Positions 14,789 to 21,890 of a DNA stretch of 21,890 nucleotides are shown piece by piece. Below the pieces are notes generated by a model, which saw only the letters and a program-made list of their open reading frames with translations, was not told the DNA's origin and did not search any database. The position numbers were made by a program, and so were the translations under genes. Numbering within the stretch: position 1 is the first letter of the stretch; every line of letters starts with the position of its first letter. This DNA comes from Kangiella sp. (lineage in GTDB: Bacteria > Pseudomonadota > Gammaproteobacteria > Enterobacterales > Kangiellaceae), in contig JAPHRL010000304.1 in assembly GCA_026195755.1 (NCBI GenBank), forward strand, positions 1-21,890, read 5' to 3'.

Positions 14789-15409
14789 TTAAGGCAAAGC
14801 GCCTTCTTCTTTTAATGTTTCTGCTATCTGTTCCGCTAACACGCGATAGCCTTGTGCGTTCAGGTGAATTTGATCCGACTTATACTTCTTAGTTTTCAAT
14901 AAATCGGAAATCACTCCGCGCATGTAAGCAACATCATGCTCTTCAGCAAGTTCATCATAAAAGCCTGCCACCGATGAGAAAAGATTTTTCTCCGGAACAC
15001 CCATCAATAACACCTGCACATGATGCTGTTTAGCAATATCAATCATCTGCGCCAGGTTTTGCTTGGTTTGGTTTTGATTCTGGTTGCGCAAAATATCATT
15101 GCCACCTTCCAGCAGAATCACCAGCTCAGGCTCATATTGCTCCAGCACATCTTCAAAACGTGCCAGCCCGCGATCCGTGGTTTCACCTGAAATCCCCGCA
15201 TTAACCACTTCCAGTCCAGTGATAATGGCTAACTGGCTTGGGTAGCTGGCCGCTTCAGAGGCGCCAATCCCTTCAGTCAAACTATCACCAAAAGCCACAA
15301 TGGTTGCGTTCGAACTTAACGGTTTTAGCTTTGGGTCACTGCAGGCAGTTAATAATAAACTGCCCACCAGCAATAGGGTTACATAGAGGTATTTCTTTAA
15401 TTCAGCCAT
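14789..15409 (-). CDS. SGNH-family esterase lipoprotein (arylesterase/TesA-like)
   Basis: 206 residues. The signal peptide ends in a lipobox LLTAC (Cys23). The mature enzyme has the four SGNH blocks: AFGDSLTEG (39-47, nucleophile Ser43), NAGISGETT (70-78), EGGNDILRN (101-109, Asn104) and DQIHLNAQG (179-187, Asp179 and His182). It is therefore a GDSL hydrolase of the TesA/arylesterase type, acting on acyl esters or thioesters outside the cytoplasm. The natural substrate cannot be read. The ATG shares one base with the OPT transporter stop (TAATG), so the pair is translationally coupled. A functional link between peptide uptake and this esterase is not obvious. Confidence 0.92.
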   Translation of the reverse strand: MAELKKYLYVTLLLVGSLLLTACSDPKLKPLSSNATIVAFGDSLTEGIGASEAASYPSQLAIITGLEVVNAGISGETTDRGLARFEDVLEQYEPELVILLEGGNDILRNQNQNQTKQNLAQMIDIAKQHHVQVLLMGVPEKNLFSSVAGFYDELAEEHDVAYMRGVISDLLKTKKYKSDQIHLNAQGYRVLAEQIAETLKEEGALP

Positions 15410-17406
15410 TAGGCTTCATCTCTCTTTTTCAGCAGCTTAACAAACCATACCACTAATAATGAGAATGAAATGGCGCCGAGGATCATCGCCATCACATCGC
15501 TACCAATCCAACCGGTACCTATACCATCCGGCTTTCTACCTTCAACAAAAGCCATGGCAGCAATCGCGACACCGAGCAAACCTTCACCACCAACGAAGCC
15601 ACTGCCCAGCAAAATACCTTTCTCGCGGCGACTTTCTTTGACATCCTCTTTTTTGGTTTTTGACTCAACCCAATGGCGAATCAAACCACCAATTAGAATT
15701 GGCGTCATGGTTGAAAGTGGTAAATAAACACCTACCGCAAAAGGCAGCGAAGGAATTCTCACCAGCTCACAGACAATGGCAATACCAACTCCGATTGCCA
15801 CCAGCACCCAAGGCAGGTTTTGTTCAAGCACGCCATCAATAACCAGCTTCATTAAAGTTGCTTGCGGCGCAGGTAACTCTTTACTGCCAAAGCCAAAGGT
15901 TTCCGCCAGTAACAAAACGGACAGACAAACAAATGTCGCTGAAGTCAAAACACCAATCAACTCAGCCATTTGTTGCTTACGTGGCGTTGCACCTAACAGG
16001 TAACCACTTTTTAAATCCTGCGAAGTATCACCCGAAATAGAAGCTGCAATGGCTACCACACACCCAACAATCAGAGTCGCCGCTTTACCGCTGGTATCAG
16101 TCCATCCCATGGCCAGGAAAATAGTCGCAGTACCCAGCAGGGCAGCGATGGTCATGCCTGAGGTTGGGTTTGAAGTCACCCCCACTAAACCAACAATACG
16201 TGCTGCCACTGTGACAAAAAAGAACGCAAAAACGGCAACACAGATAGCCGCTAGCAAGCGCGTATCAATGCCACCGACAGCGCCAAACACTCCCGGCACA
16301 AAAGTCAGCATTAGAATGACAGCCAATATGCCGAAGAATACCACTTTAATCGGTAAGTCCTGATGCGTTCTTGGCTCAACGGCTTTATGCTGCTTATCTT
16401 CATGAACTTCCTGTTCGACTGTTTTGGCAATCGTCTTGGCGCCAACTCTGAAGCTTTGAACCATCACCGGAACACTTTTGATTAAGGTGATAATACCTGC
16501 AGTGGCTACAGCACCCGCACCGATATAACGGACATAACGTGACCAGATTTCGCCGGTGGACATATCCGATATCAGTTTTACCGTTTCAGGAAAGAAAGGC
16601 GTCGTTTGTCCATCACCCCAGTAGGCAATGGCTGGAATAATAATAATTGCCGATAAAAGACCGCCGCCCACCATCACCCAGGCAATACGTGGTCCTAAGA
16701 TGTAACCCACACCAAACAGAGCGGCGGACAGATCGATGCCGAGCACACCTTTTTTCAGGAAAGGAATTTTAAGGGCGGCATAATCAGGAATGACTTTAAT
16801 CCATGAGGTCAGCGTTTTAAAAAGTGCCGCCACCCCCATGCCATAAAAAATGTACTTAGCTTTGTTGCCACCAACTTCATTGGCAACCAGTACTTCCGCA
16901 CAGGCGGTGCCTTCCGGATAAGGTAACTTGCCATGCTCGCGCTCAATCAAAAATTTGCGTAGCGGAATCATAAACAGAATACCAATGACGCCACCACTCA
17001 TTGCCAGAATTGTCATCTGCAACAAGTCAGGAGCAACTCCCCACATAAATAAGGCTGGCAAGGTGAAAATGACACCGCTGGCTAAGGAGCTGGATGCTGA
17101 ACCCGTGGTTTGCGCGATATTGGTTTCAAGAATGGTGCTGCCGATTCCGAACTTGGATAGGATCTTAAAGACCGCTACTGCCATCACTGCTACTGGTATC
17201 GAGGTACTGATGGTTAGGCCTGCTCGTAGTCCCAGATAGGCATTGGCCGCGCCAAAAATAATCCCGAACAATATGCCCAGGCCAACCGCCTTAAAGGTAA
17301 ACTCCGCCATATCTTCTTCAGCAGGAACATAGGGCTTATAGGTTTCGCCTTCTTTTAAAGGCACATAGGCGTTTGCGTCCAGCCCTTTTTTTATTTCAGT
17401 GGTCAA
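15409..17406 (-). CDS. OPT family oligopeptide transporter
   Basis: 665 residues with about 14-16 hydrophobic segments, typical of prokaryotic OPT transporters. Recognisable parts are FKAVGLGILFGIIFGAANAYLGL and LPYPEGTACAEVLVANE near residues 160-176, SGDTSQDLKSGYLLGATPRKQQ in the second half, and SGFVGGEGLLGVAIA near the C-terminus. OPT proteins are proton-coupled carriers of small peptides or metal-chelate compounds in the inner membrane; the substrate is unknown here. The start is a TTG at 17404-17406, chosen because a GGGGGAG (17413-17419) lies 6 nt before it and no ATG is in frame nearby. The esterase gene follows with a one-base overlap. The gap to lysR is 80 bp. Confidence 0.94.
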   Translation of the reverse strand: MTTEIKKGLDANAYVPLKEGETYKPYVPAEEDMAEFTFKAVGLGILFGIIFGAANAYLGLRAGLTISTSIPVAVMAVAVFKILSKFGIGSTILETNIAQTTGSASSSLASGVIFTLPALFMWGVAPDLLQMTILAMSGGVIGILFMIPLRKFLIEREHGKLPYPEGTACAEVLVANEVGGNKAKYIFYGMGVAALFKTLTSWIKVIPDYAALKIPFLKKGVLGIDLSAALFGVGYILGPRIAWVMVGGGLLSAIIIIPAIAYWGDGQTTPFFPETVKLISDMSTGEIWSRYVRYIGAGAVATAGIITLIKSVPVMVQSFRVGAKTIAKTVEQEVHEDKQHKAVEPRTHQDLPIKVVFFGILAVILMLTFVPGVFGAVGGIDTRLLAAICVAVFAFFFVTVAARIVGLVGVTSNPTSGMTIAALLGTATIFLAMGWTDTSGKAATLIVGCVVAIAASISGDTSQDLKSGYLLGATPRKQQMAELIGVLTSATFVCLSVLLLAETFGFGSKELPAPQATLMKLVIDGVLEQNLPWVLVAIGVGIAIVCELVRIPSLPFAVGVYLPLSTMTPILIGGLIRHWVESKTKKEDVKESRREKGILLGSGFVGGEGLLGVAIAAMAFVEGRKPDGIGTGWIGSDVMAMILGAISFSLLVVWFVKLLKKRDEA

Positions 17407-17412
17407 TAGAAA

Positions 17413-17457
17413 CTCCCCCAGTTTTTATCAGCAATATGCGCTATTAAATAGGGGGGG
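17413..17457 (-). promoter_or_regulatory. Possible ribosome-site sequestration in OPT leader
   Basis: On the minus strand a run of seven C (17451-17457) lies 31 nt upstream of the GGGGG in the OPT ribosome site (plus-strand C at 17415-17419). If both are in the transcript they could pair and mask the SD. This is a structural possibility only. Confidence 0.3.
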
Positions 17458-17486
17458 CATTCACCTGTCAAATTCTAACTCTTCGA

Positions 17487-18422
17487 TCAGCGACTATGTT
17501 TCAAGACCTTTTGTGACTGCTTTTCGAGCTGCTTATAGCCTTCAGTAGTAACCCACTCAAGGAATCGTTGTGCTATCGGCGATAGCTGTTTGTTTTCCAA
17601 ATAGCCCAGATACCATTGTGACCGTATCGGCAATCCCGTTACCGGAAGCACTGATAAGCCAGCGTCTTCACCATAAACCAAAGTATAGGCCGACAAAATT
17701 GATACTCCAAGATCCGACATCACCGAATGCCTGATAGCCTCATTACTTTCGATGATCATTCGGGTATTGAGTGGTAGGTTTTTCTCCTCAAGAAATCGCT
17801 CGATAGCATAGCGCGTTCCCGAACCCTGCTCGCGTAAAAGAAACGGCAACTTAAAGAACTGTTGCAAACTGATGCGTTTTTTCTGAGTCAGCGGATGTTG
17901 GTTGTGGGCAATGGCCACTAGCGGATTATCAAGGAACTTGATCGTCACCAAATCAATCTCTTTGGGCGGATAGGTGAACACATAGAAGTCGTCCTGATTG
18001 TCTTTCATCCGATCAATAATTTGCTGTCGGTTACCCACGCTGAAATTCACTTCCACATTCGGATACAGCTTACAAAATTCGCCTAATAAATGCGGAATAA
18101 AATACTTCGCTGTACTGACTACCGCGATGCGCAACTTACCGGCCTCAAGTCCCTTTAATGCGCTCAAACGCATTTCAAGTTGGTCAAAACAATCGACCAC
18201 ATCTTTCGCTGTCTTCAAGACTTCCAAACCGGCATCTGTAAACTGTAGCTTTTTACCATGCTGCTGATACAGCGGCATACCAATCTTATCGGTTAGATTC
18301 TTCAACTGCATCGAAACCGTCGGTTGCGTGAGGTACAAAGCCTCCGAGGCAGCAGTGACCGAGCCGTGCTCTCTTAAAGCCAGCAAGATCTGTAATTGGC
18401 GCAATGTTCCTATCGAAGCCAT
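17487..18422 (-). CDS. LysR-type transcriptional regulator (CbbR-like)
   Basis: 311 residues, the usual LTTR length. The winged HTH spans residues 5-64 (GSVTAASEALYLTQPTVSMQL, then PLYQQHGKKLQFTDAG), followed by a linker helix and an effector domain from about residue 92 (GKLRIAVVSTAKYFIPHLLGEF, LREQGSGTRYAIERFL, ESNEAIRHSVMSDLGVSILS). The LREQGSGTR and ESNEAI segments resemble CbbR/CmpR-type regulators of carbon fixation and bicarbonate uptake. It is transcribed divergently from the small membrane protein/SbtA/purEK operon and probably controls it through the shared 97-bp gap. No RuBisCO gene is visible here. An AGAGGA lies about 9 nt before the ATG. Confidence 0.92.
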   Translation of the reverse strand: MASIGTLRQLQILLALREHGSVTAASEALYLTQPTVSMQLKNLTDKIGMPLYQQHGKKLQFTDAGLEVLKTAKDVVDCFDQLEMRLSALKGLEAGKLRIAVVSTAKYFIPHLLGEFCKLYPNVEVNFSVGNRQQIIDRMKDNQDDFYVFTYPPKEIDLVTIKFLDNPLVAIAHNQHPLTQKKRISLQQFFKLPFLLREQGSGTRYAIERFLEEKNLPLNTRMIIESNEAIRHSVMSDLGVSILSAYTLVYGEDAGLSVLPVTGLPIRSQWYLGYLENKQLSPIAQRFLEWVTTEGYKQLEKQSQKVLKHSR

Positions 18423-18458
18423 ATAGATAATCCTCTATACAAACCTTAAATAAAATCG

Positions 18459-18488
18459 ATTATACACTAACCGCAAGATTCTTATAAT
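18459..18488. promoter_or_regulatory. Overlapping divergent promoters, lysR and SbtA operon
   Basis: Two exact TATAAT boxes face each other: on the plus strand at 18483-18488 (with TATACA 16 bp upstream at 18461-18466) and on the minus strand at 18459-18464 (with TTATAA 17 bp upstream at 18482-18487). Each -10 overlaps the other's -35, so the two promoters should exclude one another. The AT-rich gap also has room for LysR T-N11-A sites, which I could not assign with confidence. Confidence 0.5.
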
Positions 18489-18519
18489 AGCGCCCAAATC
18501 TACCAACCCAATTGACACA

Positions 18520-18720
18520 ATGTCGCTAAATCGTACTCAAGCTTTTGAACTGTTCACTTCATTAATGATTACACTTATTGGTTGCTGCCTGGCCTATTTT
18601 GGATACAGCAGCTGGATGCTTGCCATAACAGGTGCAGCCCTATTTGTATTAAGCATTAGCCGAGTATTGCGCCGAATCATCCGCAGGAATAATACTGGTG
18701 AGGCCCAGCATGCAAATTGA
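18520..18720 (+). CDS. Small two-helix membrane protein
   Basis: 66 residues, not recognised. It has two hydrophobic segments, SLMITLIGCCLAYFGY (about 14-29) and WMLAITGAALFVLSI (about 32-46), then a basic tail VLRRIIRRNN. Topology would be a hairpin in the inner membrane with the basic tail in the cytoplasm. No clear Shine-Dalgarno sequence precedes the ATG. It is the first gene after the divergent promoter, and its 3' end overlaps the transporter start by 11 bp, so it is probably a real, translationally coupled gene. A role as partner or modulator of the SbtA-like transporter is possible but untested. Confidence 0.65.
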   Translation: MSLNRTQAFELFTSLMITLIGCCLAYFGYSSWMLAITGAALFVLSISRVLRRIIRRNNTGEAQHAN

Positions 18721-19648
18721 TATCGTTGTTGTCTTTTTTCTGCTGGGTTTTATAGCGACCTTCCTCAAATCGGATATTGATTTTCCGGAAGGTATGTATA
18801 AAGGATTGGTACTATTTCTCTTATTGGCTATTGGTCTTAAAGGTGGCGCGGCTCTGGAGCAGTACTTTTCAGCCAGCCTTATTATTCAGGTCGTAGCCGT
18901 ACTGGCTTTTGGTTTTATTCTTCCCTTGATCGCTTACCCGCTACTGCGTTACTTCGGTCTGCTGGATCGCATTAATGCAGCCAATATTGCCGCCCATTAC
19001 GGTTCGGTCAGTGTTGCCACTTATGCGGTGGCGGTCGCTTTTCTGGAAAGCAAAGACATTGAATACGAAGCATACTTTCCGCTGTTCGTTGCCATCCTCG
19101 AAGCACCCGCCATTGCAGTTGGTATTTTATTGGCAAAACAGCGCAACAGCTCATTAAACCTCAAGGGCCTGCTCCATGAGTCGCTTTTAAACCAAGGGGT
19201 ATTGCTTCTATTTGGCGGCGTTATCATTGGCTGGTTAGCCGGGCCACAACAGATGGCTTCTATTGCTCCGCTTTTTAAAGATTTATTCCATGGCTCACTA
19301 GCCTTATTCCTGCTGGCAATGGGTCAAATTGCTGCTCGTCAGAGCAAGCATCTCATTGAGTACGGAACCTTCATTGCAACCTTTGGCATCTTGATGCCAT
19401 TAATCGGCGGCCTGCTCGGCGGCTTATTAGCCTGGTCATTCGGCTTAAGCGAGGGGGGCACATTATTGTTAACGACGCTCGGCGCCAGCTGTTCTTATAT
19501 TGCTGTACCGGCAGCCATGTCGGTGGCGCTACCACAAGCCAACCAGGGAATTGCCATTACAGCATCCTTAGGTGTGACCTTCCCATTCAATGTTCTGGTT
19601 GGTATCCCTTTGTATTACAGCCTTATTCATAAATTACTTTTTAGTTAG
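18710..19648 (+). CDS. SbtA-family sodium-dependent bicarbonate transporter
   Basis: 312 residues with about ten hydrophobic segments. It begins IDIVVVFFLLGFIATFLKSDIDFPEGMYKGL and has AIGLKGGAALE (about 45-55), IAAHYGSVSVATYAVAVAFLE (about 91-111) and the C-terminal repeat equivalent TLGASCSYIAVPAAMSVALP, which matches the inverted two-repeat fold of SbtA (DUF897 superfamily). SbtA imports HCO3- with Na+. Cyanobacterial SbtA is longer (about 370 residues) and works with the PII-like SbtB; no SbtB gene is visible here. I chose the ATG at 18710, which has a GAGG 6 nt upstream, over a GTG at 18698. purE begins 9 bp after the stop, and the purE ribosome site overlaps this stop. Confidence 0.9.
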   Translation: MQIDIVVVFFLLGFIATFLKSDIDFPEGMYKGLVLFLLLAIGLKGGAALEQYFSASLIIQVVAVLAFGFILPLIAYPLLRYFGLLDRINAANIAAHYGSVSVATYAVAVAFLESKDIEYEAYFPLFVAILEAPAIAVGILLAKQRNSSLNLKGLLHESLLNQGVLLLFGGVIIGWLAGPQQMASIAPLFKDLFHGSLALFLLAMGQIAARQSKHLIEYGTFIATFGILMPLIGGLLGGLLAWSFGLSEGGTLLLTTLGASCSYIAVPAAMSVALPQANQGIAITASLGVTFPFNVLVGIPLYYSLIHKLLFS

Positions 19649-19657
19649 GAGATTACT

Positions 19658-20155
19658 ATGAGCTCTTCTCAAATCAGACCTAAAGTAAGCATCATCATGG
19701 GCTCACAGTCCGATTGGAGCAGTATGCAACATGCCACCACGGTACTTGATGAGCTTGGTGTTGCTTACGAGACCAAGATTGTCTCTGCTCACCGCACTCC
19801 CAATCGTCTTTATCAATTCTGTGAAGAAGCGGCTGAGCGCGGCATCGAAGTTATCATCGCTGGTGCTGGCGGCTCCGCTCACCTGGCCGGTATGGCGGCC
19901 GCCATGACCTGGCTACCAGTTATTGCCGTACCTATGTCAAGCAAACAGCTTAAAGGTATGGATAGTTTACTTTCAATGGTTCAGATGCCCAAAGGCGTTG
20001 CCGTCGCCTGCCAGGCGATAGGTGATGCGGGCGCTTTTAATGGCGGCTTACTTGCTGCCCAGATCCTGTCTCTACATAACCCATCTTTAAGAGAATCTCT
20101 GCAACAGTGGAGAGCTCAACAAACGGCTTCAGTTGCTGAGGAGGTTGCATCATGA
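19658..20155 (+). CDS. purE: N5-carboxyaminoimidazole ribonucleotide mutase
   Basis: 165 residues, a class I PurE. Motifs are IIMGSQSDWSSM (substrate phosphate loop), IVSAHRTPNRLYQF with the catalytic His, IIAGAGGSAHLAGMAAA, PVIAVPMSSKQLKGMDSLLS and AIGDAGAFNGGLLAAQIL. It moves the carboxyl group of N5-CAIR to C4, giving CAIR in purine synthesis. A TTAGGAG lies 7 nt before the ATG and overlaps the stop of the bicarbonate-transporter gene, so purE is part of that operon. Its 3' end overlaps purK by 4 bp. Confidence 0.97.
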   Translation: MSSSQIRPKVSIIMGSQSDWSSMQHATTVLDELGVAYETKIVSAHRTPNRLYQFCEEAAERGIEVIIAGAGGSAHLAGMAAAMTWLPVIAVPMSSKQLKGMDSLLSMVQMPKGVAVACQAIGDAGAFNGGLLAAQILSLHNPSLRESLQQWRAQQTASVAEEVAS

Positions 20156-21324
20156 TTTCAAGCAATGTTATAGGTTTACTTAATTCACAAAGCTACAAGG
20201 TAGCCGTCATTGGCGCCGGACAATTAGCAAGAATGATGGCACTGGAAGGGATCTCAATGGGCCACAGCTTTTCGTTTCTGTGTTCCGAGCAGGATGACTC
20301 CTCGCCAGTTGAAGGGCTTGGTCACCTGGTTAAAACTGACTTGTCGCAGTTATCCGCCGAAGAAATTTATCTGCTACTCGGCAAACCTCATGTCATCACT
20401 GTTGAAAAAGAGGATGTTAATGTTGAGCTGCTCAAAGCATTGAATGAGCATTGTGACGTTCATCCAAATCCTGAAGCCATTGCCGTGTCGCAAAATCGCA
20501 AAGATGAAAAGCGCTTTGTTGAGTCGCTCGGTTTTGCCGTTGCACCGTGGGCTTCTGCCGATCACGTGGAAGCATTAATGGAGGCCGGCATCAAACTCGG
20601 CTGGCCGATGCTTATCAAACGTTGCTCCACAGGTTATGACGGCAAAGGTCAATGGCGGGTCAATAATCTTCAGGAGGCGTGCAAAGTTCTGGAGCAGGCT
20701 AAACCGACTGATAAATTCATCGCCGAAAAATTGCTTAACTTTACTAAAGAAGTGTCGATCATTTCGGCACGTGATCTGCATGGCAATATTATTCATTACA
20801 GCTTGACCGAGAATGTGCATAAAGACGGCATCCTACATTATAGCTACTCTCCCGCAAAAGAGATCAGCGAGAAACTGGACGCACAGGCACGCGAAATAGC
20901 AACCGCCATGCTTGAGGAGTTGAACTATGTGGGCGTGTTAGCCATTGAGTTCTTCTTGGTTGATGAGCAGTTGTTAATCAATGAAATTGCACCTCGCGTA
21001 CATAACAGTGGCCATTGGACGCAGATTGGCTGCAACTACTCGCAGTTCCTCAATCACATTCGAGCCATCAGTGGTCGCGCTGTAGCCAGTGCTCCTAACA
21101 AAGGCTTCTCTGCCATGATAAACCTATTAGGACAGGCATCAGCCGACAAACAACTGCTCGATAAAGAGCTACAGATTCATTGGTACAACAAGTCCATTAA
21201 ACCTAATCGCAAGGTAGGCCACATTAATATCAATGATCAGGAAGCGTCAAAGGTTGAGTCTAAACTGCACCAAACTTTGTTGGATATCAACAAGCCCGAC
21301 AATCCACTAAGCCAAGCTGGTTAA
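20152..21324 (+). CDS. purK: N5-carboxyaminoimidazole ribonucleotide synthase
   Basis: 390 residues, an ATP-grasp enzyme. The N-terminal KVAVIGAGQLARMMALEG (16-33) is the PurK signature. The ATP-grasp core follows with LIKRCSTGYDGKGQWRV, EKLLNFTKEVSIISARD and the metal-binding INEIAPRVHNSGHWTQ. It uses ATP and bicarbonate to carboxylate aminoimidazole ribonucleotide, handing N5-CAIR to PurE. It carries an N-terminal extension of about 14 residues before the fold; a shorter start is possible, but the ATGA overlap with purE favours this one. The gene is the last of the operon with the bicarbonate transporter. No strong plus-strand terminator was found downstream. Confidence 0.97.
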   Translation: MISSNVIGLLNSQSYKVAVIGAGQLARMMALEGISMGHSFSFLCSEQDDSSPVEGLGHLVKTDLSQLSAEEIYLLLGKPHVITVEKEDVNVELLKALNEHCDVHPNPEAIAVSQNRKDEKRFVESLGFAVAPWASADHVEALMEAGIKLGWPMLIKRCSTGYDGKGQWRVNNLQEACKVLEQAKPTDKFIAEKLLNFTKEVSIISARDLHGNIIHYSLTENVHKDGILHYSYSPAKEISEKLDAQAREIATAMLEELNYVGVLAIEFFLVDEQLLINEIAPRVHNSGHWTQIGCNYSQFLNHIRAISGRAVASAPNKGFSAMINLLGQASADKQLLDKELQIHWYNKSIKPNRKVGHININDQEASKVESKLHQTLLDINKPDNPLSQAG

Positions 21325-21396
21325 TCGTTTGGTCTTCAGATGATAGGCAGAAAAAAAGCCCGCACCTATCAATACCCGATTAGTTAAGGCTAAATC

Positions 21397-21486
21397 TTGT
21401 CATCCCGCGGCTTGACCGCGGGATCCAGTGACTTTTATAGTGTGTTAAAAGACTATGGATTCCCCAGTCCAGCTGGGGAATGACAA
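21397..21486. repeat. REP/MITE-like intergenic repeat with two hairpins
   Basis: A 90-bp element bounded by TTGTCATCCC on the left and its near inverse GGGAATGACAA on the right. It holds two 9-bp stems: ATCCCGCGG/CCGCGGGAT (21402-21424) and ATTCCCCAG/CTGGGGAAT (21459-21481), joined by an AT-rich spacer. The TGTCATyCC...GGrATCCA layout resembles dispersed proteobacterial intergenic repeats. Only one copy is in this window, so its repeat status in the genome is inferred. Confidence 0.7.
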
Positions 21487-21522
21487 AAAAAATACCGCTC
21501 ACTTTCTTAAGTGAACGGTATT
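21483..21522 (-). terminator. Intrinsic terminator of dnaJ
   Basis: On the minus strand AATACCGTTCACTT pairs with AAGTGAGCGGTATT (21491-21522, one mismatch) and is followed by eight T (21490-21483). It lies about 36 bp after the dnaJ stop. The repeat element begins directly at the end of the T-run. Confidence 0.85.
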
Positions 21523-21557
21523 ACATAAATGCGGGCTTTCCAATTTCATTCCAGGTG

Positions 21558-21890
21558 TTAACCGGTCATGTTTTCCCAGAATTTTTTGACTCCGTCGAAC
21601 CAGCCTTTTTCTTTCGGACTGTTTTTGCCGCTGGCTAATGTCTCACCAAATTGCTTAAGCAACTCTTTTTGCTCCTTGCCTAAACTGACCGGAGTTTCGA
21701 TAACCACACGACACATCAAGTCACCGGTGTATCCCGCACGCATAGCTTTAACGCCTTTGCCTTTTAAGCGGAACATTTTGCCAGTTTGAGTTTCCGCTGG
21801 AATTTTTAGTGAAACACGCCCTTCCAATGTGGGAACTTCTATTTCGCCACCGAGCGCAGCAGCCACAAAATTAACCGGTACTTCGCAATA
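21558..21890 (-). CDS. dnaJ: Chaperone protein DnaJ, C-terminal part
   Basis: Partial gene: only the last 110 residues are in the window, and the J domain, Gly/Phe region and zinc fingers lie beyond the right edge. The visible part reads CEVPVNFVAAALGGEIEVPTLEG, then IPAETQTGKMFRLKGKGVKAMR and GDLMCRVVIETPVSLGKEQKELLKQF, which is the second beta-sandwich and dimerisation region of DnaJ. DnaJ stimulates the ATPase of DnaK and delivers substrates. In related bacteria dapB and carAB directly follow dnaJ; here purK is convergent and about 6.8 kb separates dnaJ from dapB. A strong terminator follows the stop. Confidence 0.95.
   Translation of the reverse strand, partial: YCEVPVNFVAAALGGEIEVPTLEGRVSLKIPAETQTGKMFRLKGKGVKAMRAGYTGDLMCRVVIETPVSLGKEQKELLKQFGETLASGKNSPKEKGWFDGVKKFWENMTG

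Noticed and set aside
17407..17486. Terminator of lysR or promoter of the OPT gene
   Set aside because: No stem followed by a T-run and no convincing -10/-35 pair could be identified in this 80-bp gap.
1..21890. tRNA, rRNA, CRISPR array, transposase, toxin-antitoxin or phage-defence genes
   Set aside because: None of the reading frames or intergenic stretches shows the required motifs; the window is mainly core metabolism and stress genes.

Overview
The window looks like a piece of a gammaproteobacterial chromosome. The order dnaJ / dapB-carA-carB-greA is the classical gammaproteobacterial one, and a purEK pair, a fused DUF523-DUF1722 gene beside a photolyase, and a candidate Csr/Rsm-type small RNA point the same way. 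Base composition by eye is in the mid-40s % GC, with no obvious foreign island. A marine or halophilic, Kangiella-like bacterium would fit, but that placement is inference from gene content. No tRNA, rRNA, CRISPR array, transposase or prophage gene was seen.

Region 1 (1-7020) is a lipid-modification and light-damage neighbourhood. Four leftward genes overlap or nearly touch: a membrane fatty-acid desaturase, an FAD-dependent oxidoreductase, a DUF1365 protein and the N-terminus of a cyclopropane-fatty-acid-synthase-type methyltransferase cut by the window edge. Divergent from them is an overlapping pair encoding an NTF2-like lipoprotein and a chalcone-isomerase-like secreted protein. Facing these is a DUF523-DUF1722 gene followed by a CPD photolyase. 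Together they suggest modification of acyl chains in the membrane plus repair of UV damage, as in singlet-oxygen stress regulons.

Region 2 (7082-13500) holds a secreted lipoprotein with four DUF4397 repeats, a bidirectional terminator, and the leftward carA-carB-greA operon with a near-consensus sigma-70 promoter and a leader containing an attenuator-like hairpin.

Region 3 (about 13587-13910) has no protein gene. On the minus strand I read a sigma-70 promoter, a 5' stem-loop, five ANGGA motifs within 60 nt and an intrinsic terminator, with a GacA/UvrY-like palindrome about 100 bp upstream of the predicted start. This is the signature of a CsrB/RsmY/RsmZ-type small RNA that titrates CsrA, and it is the most interesting element in the window.

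Region 4 (13950-21890): dapB, an SGNH esterase lipoprotein, an OPT-family transporter and a CbbR-like LysR regulator run leftward. A divergent operon encodes a 66-residue membrane protein, an SbtA-family bicarbonate transporter, PurE and PurK. PurK consumes bicarbonate, and so does the nearby CarAB, so transport and use of HCO3- appear genetically coupled. The window ends in the C-terminus of dnaJ, whose terminator region contains a 90-bp REP/MITE-like repeat. The block between dnaJ and dapB (about 6.8 kb) interrupts the ancestral dnaJ-dapB-carAB order.
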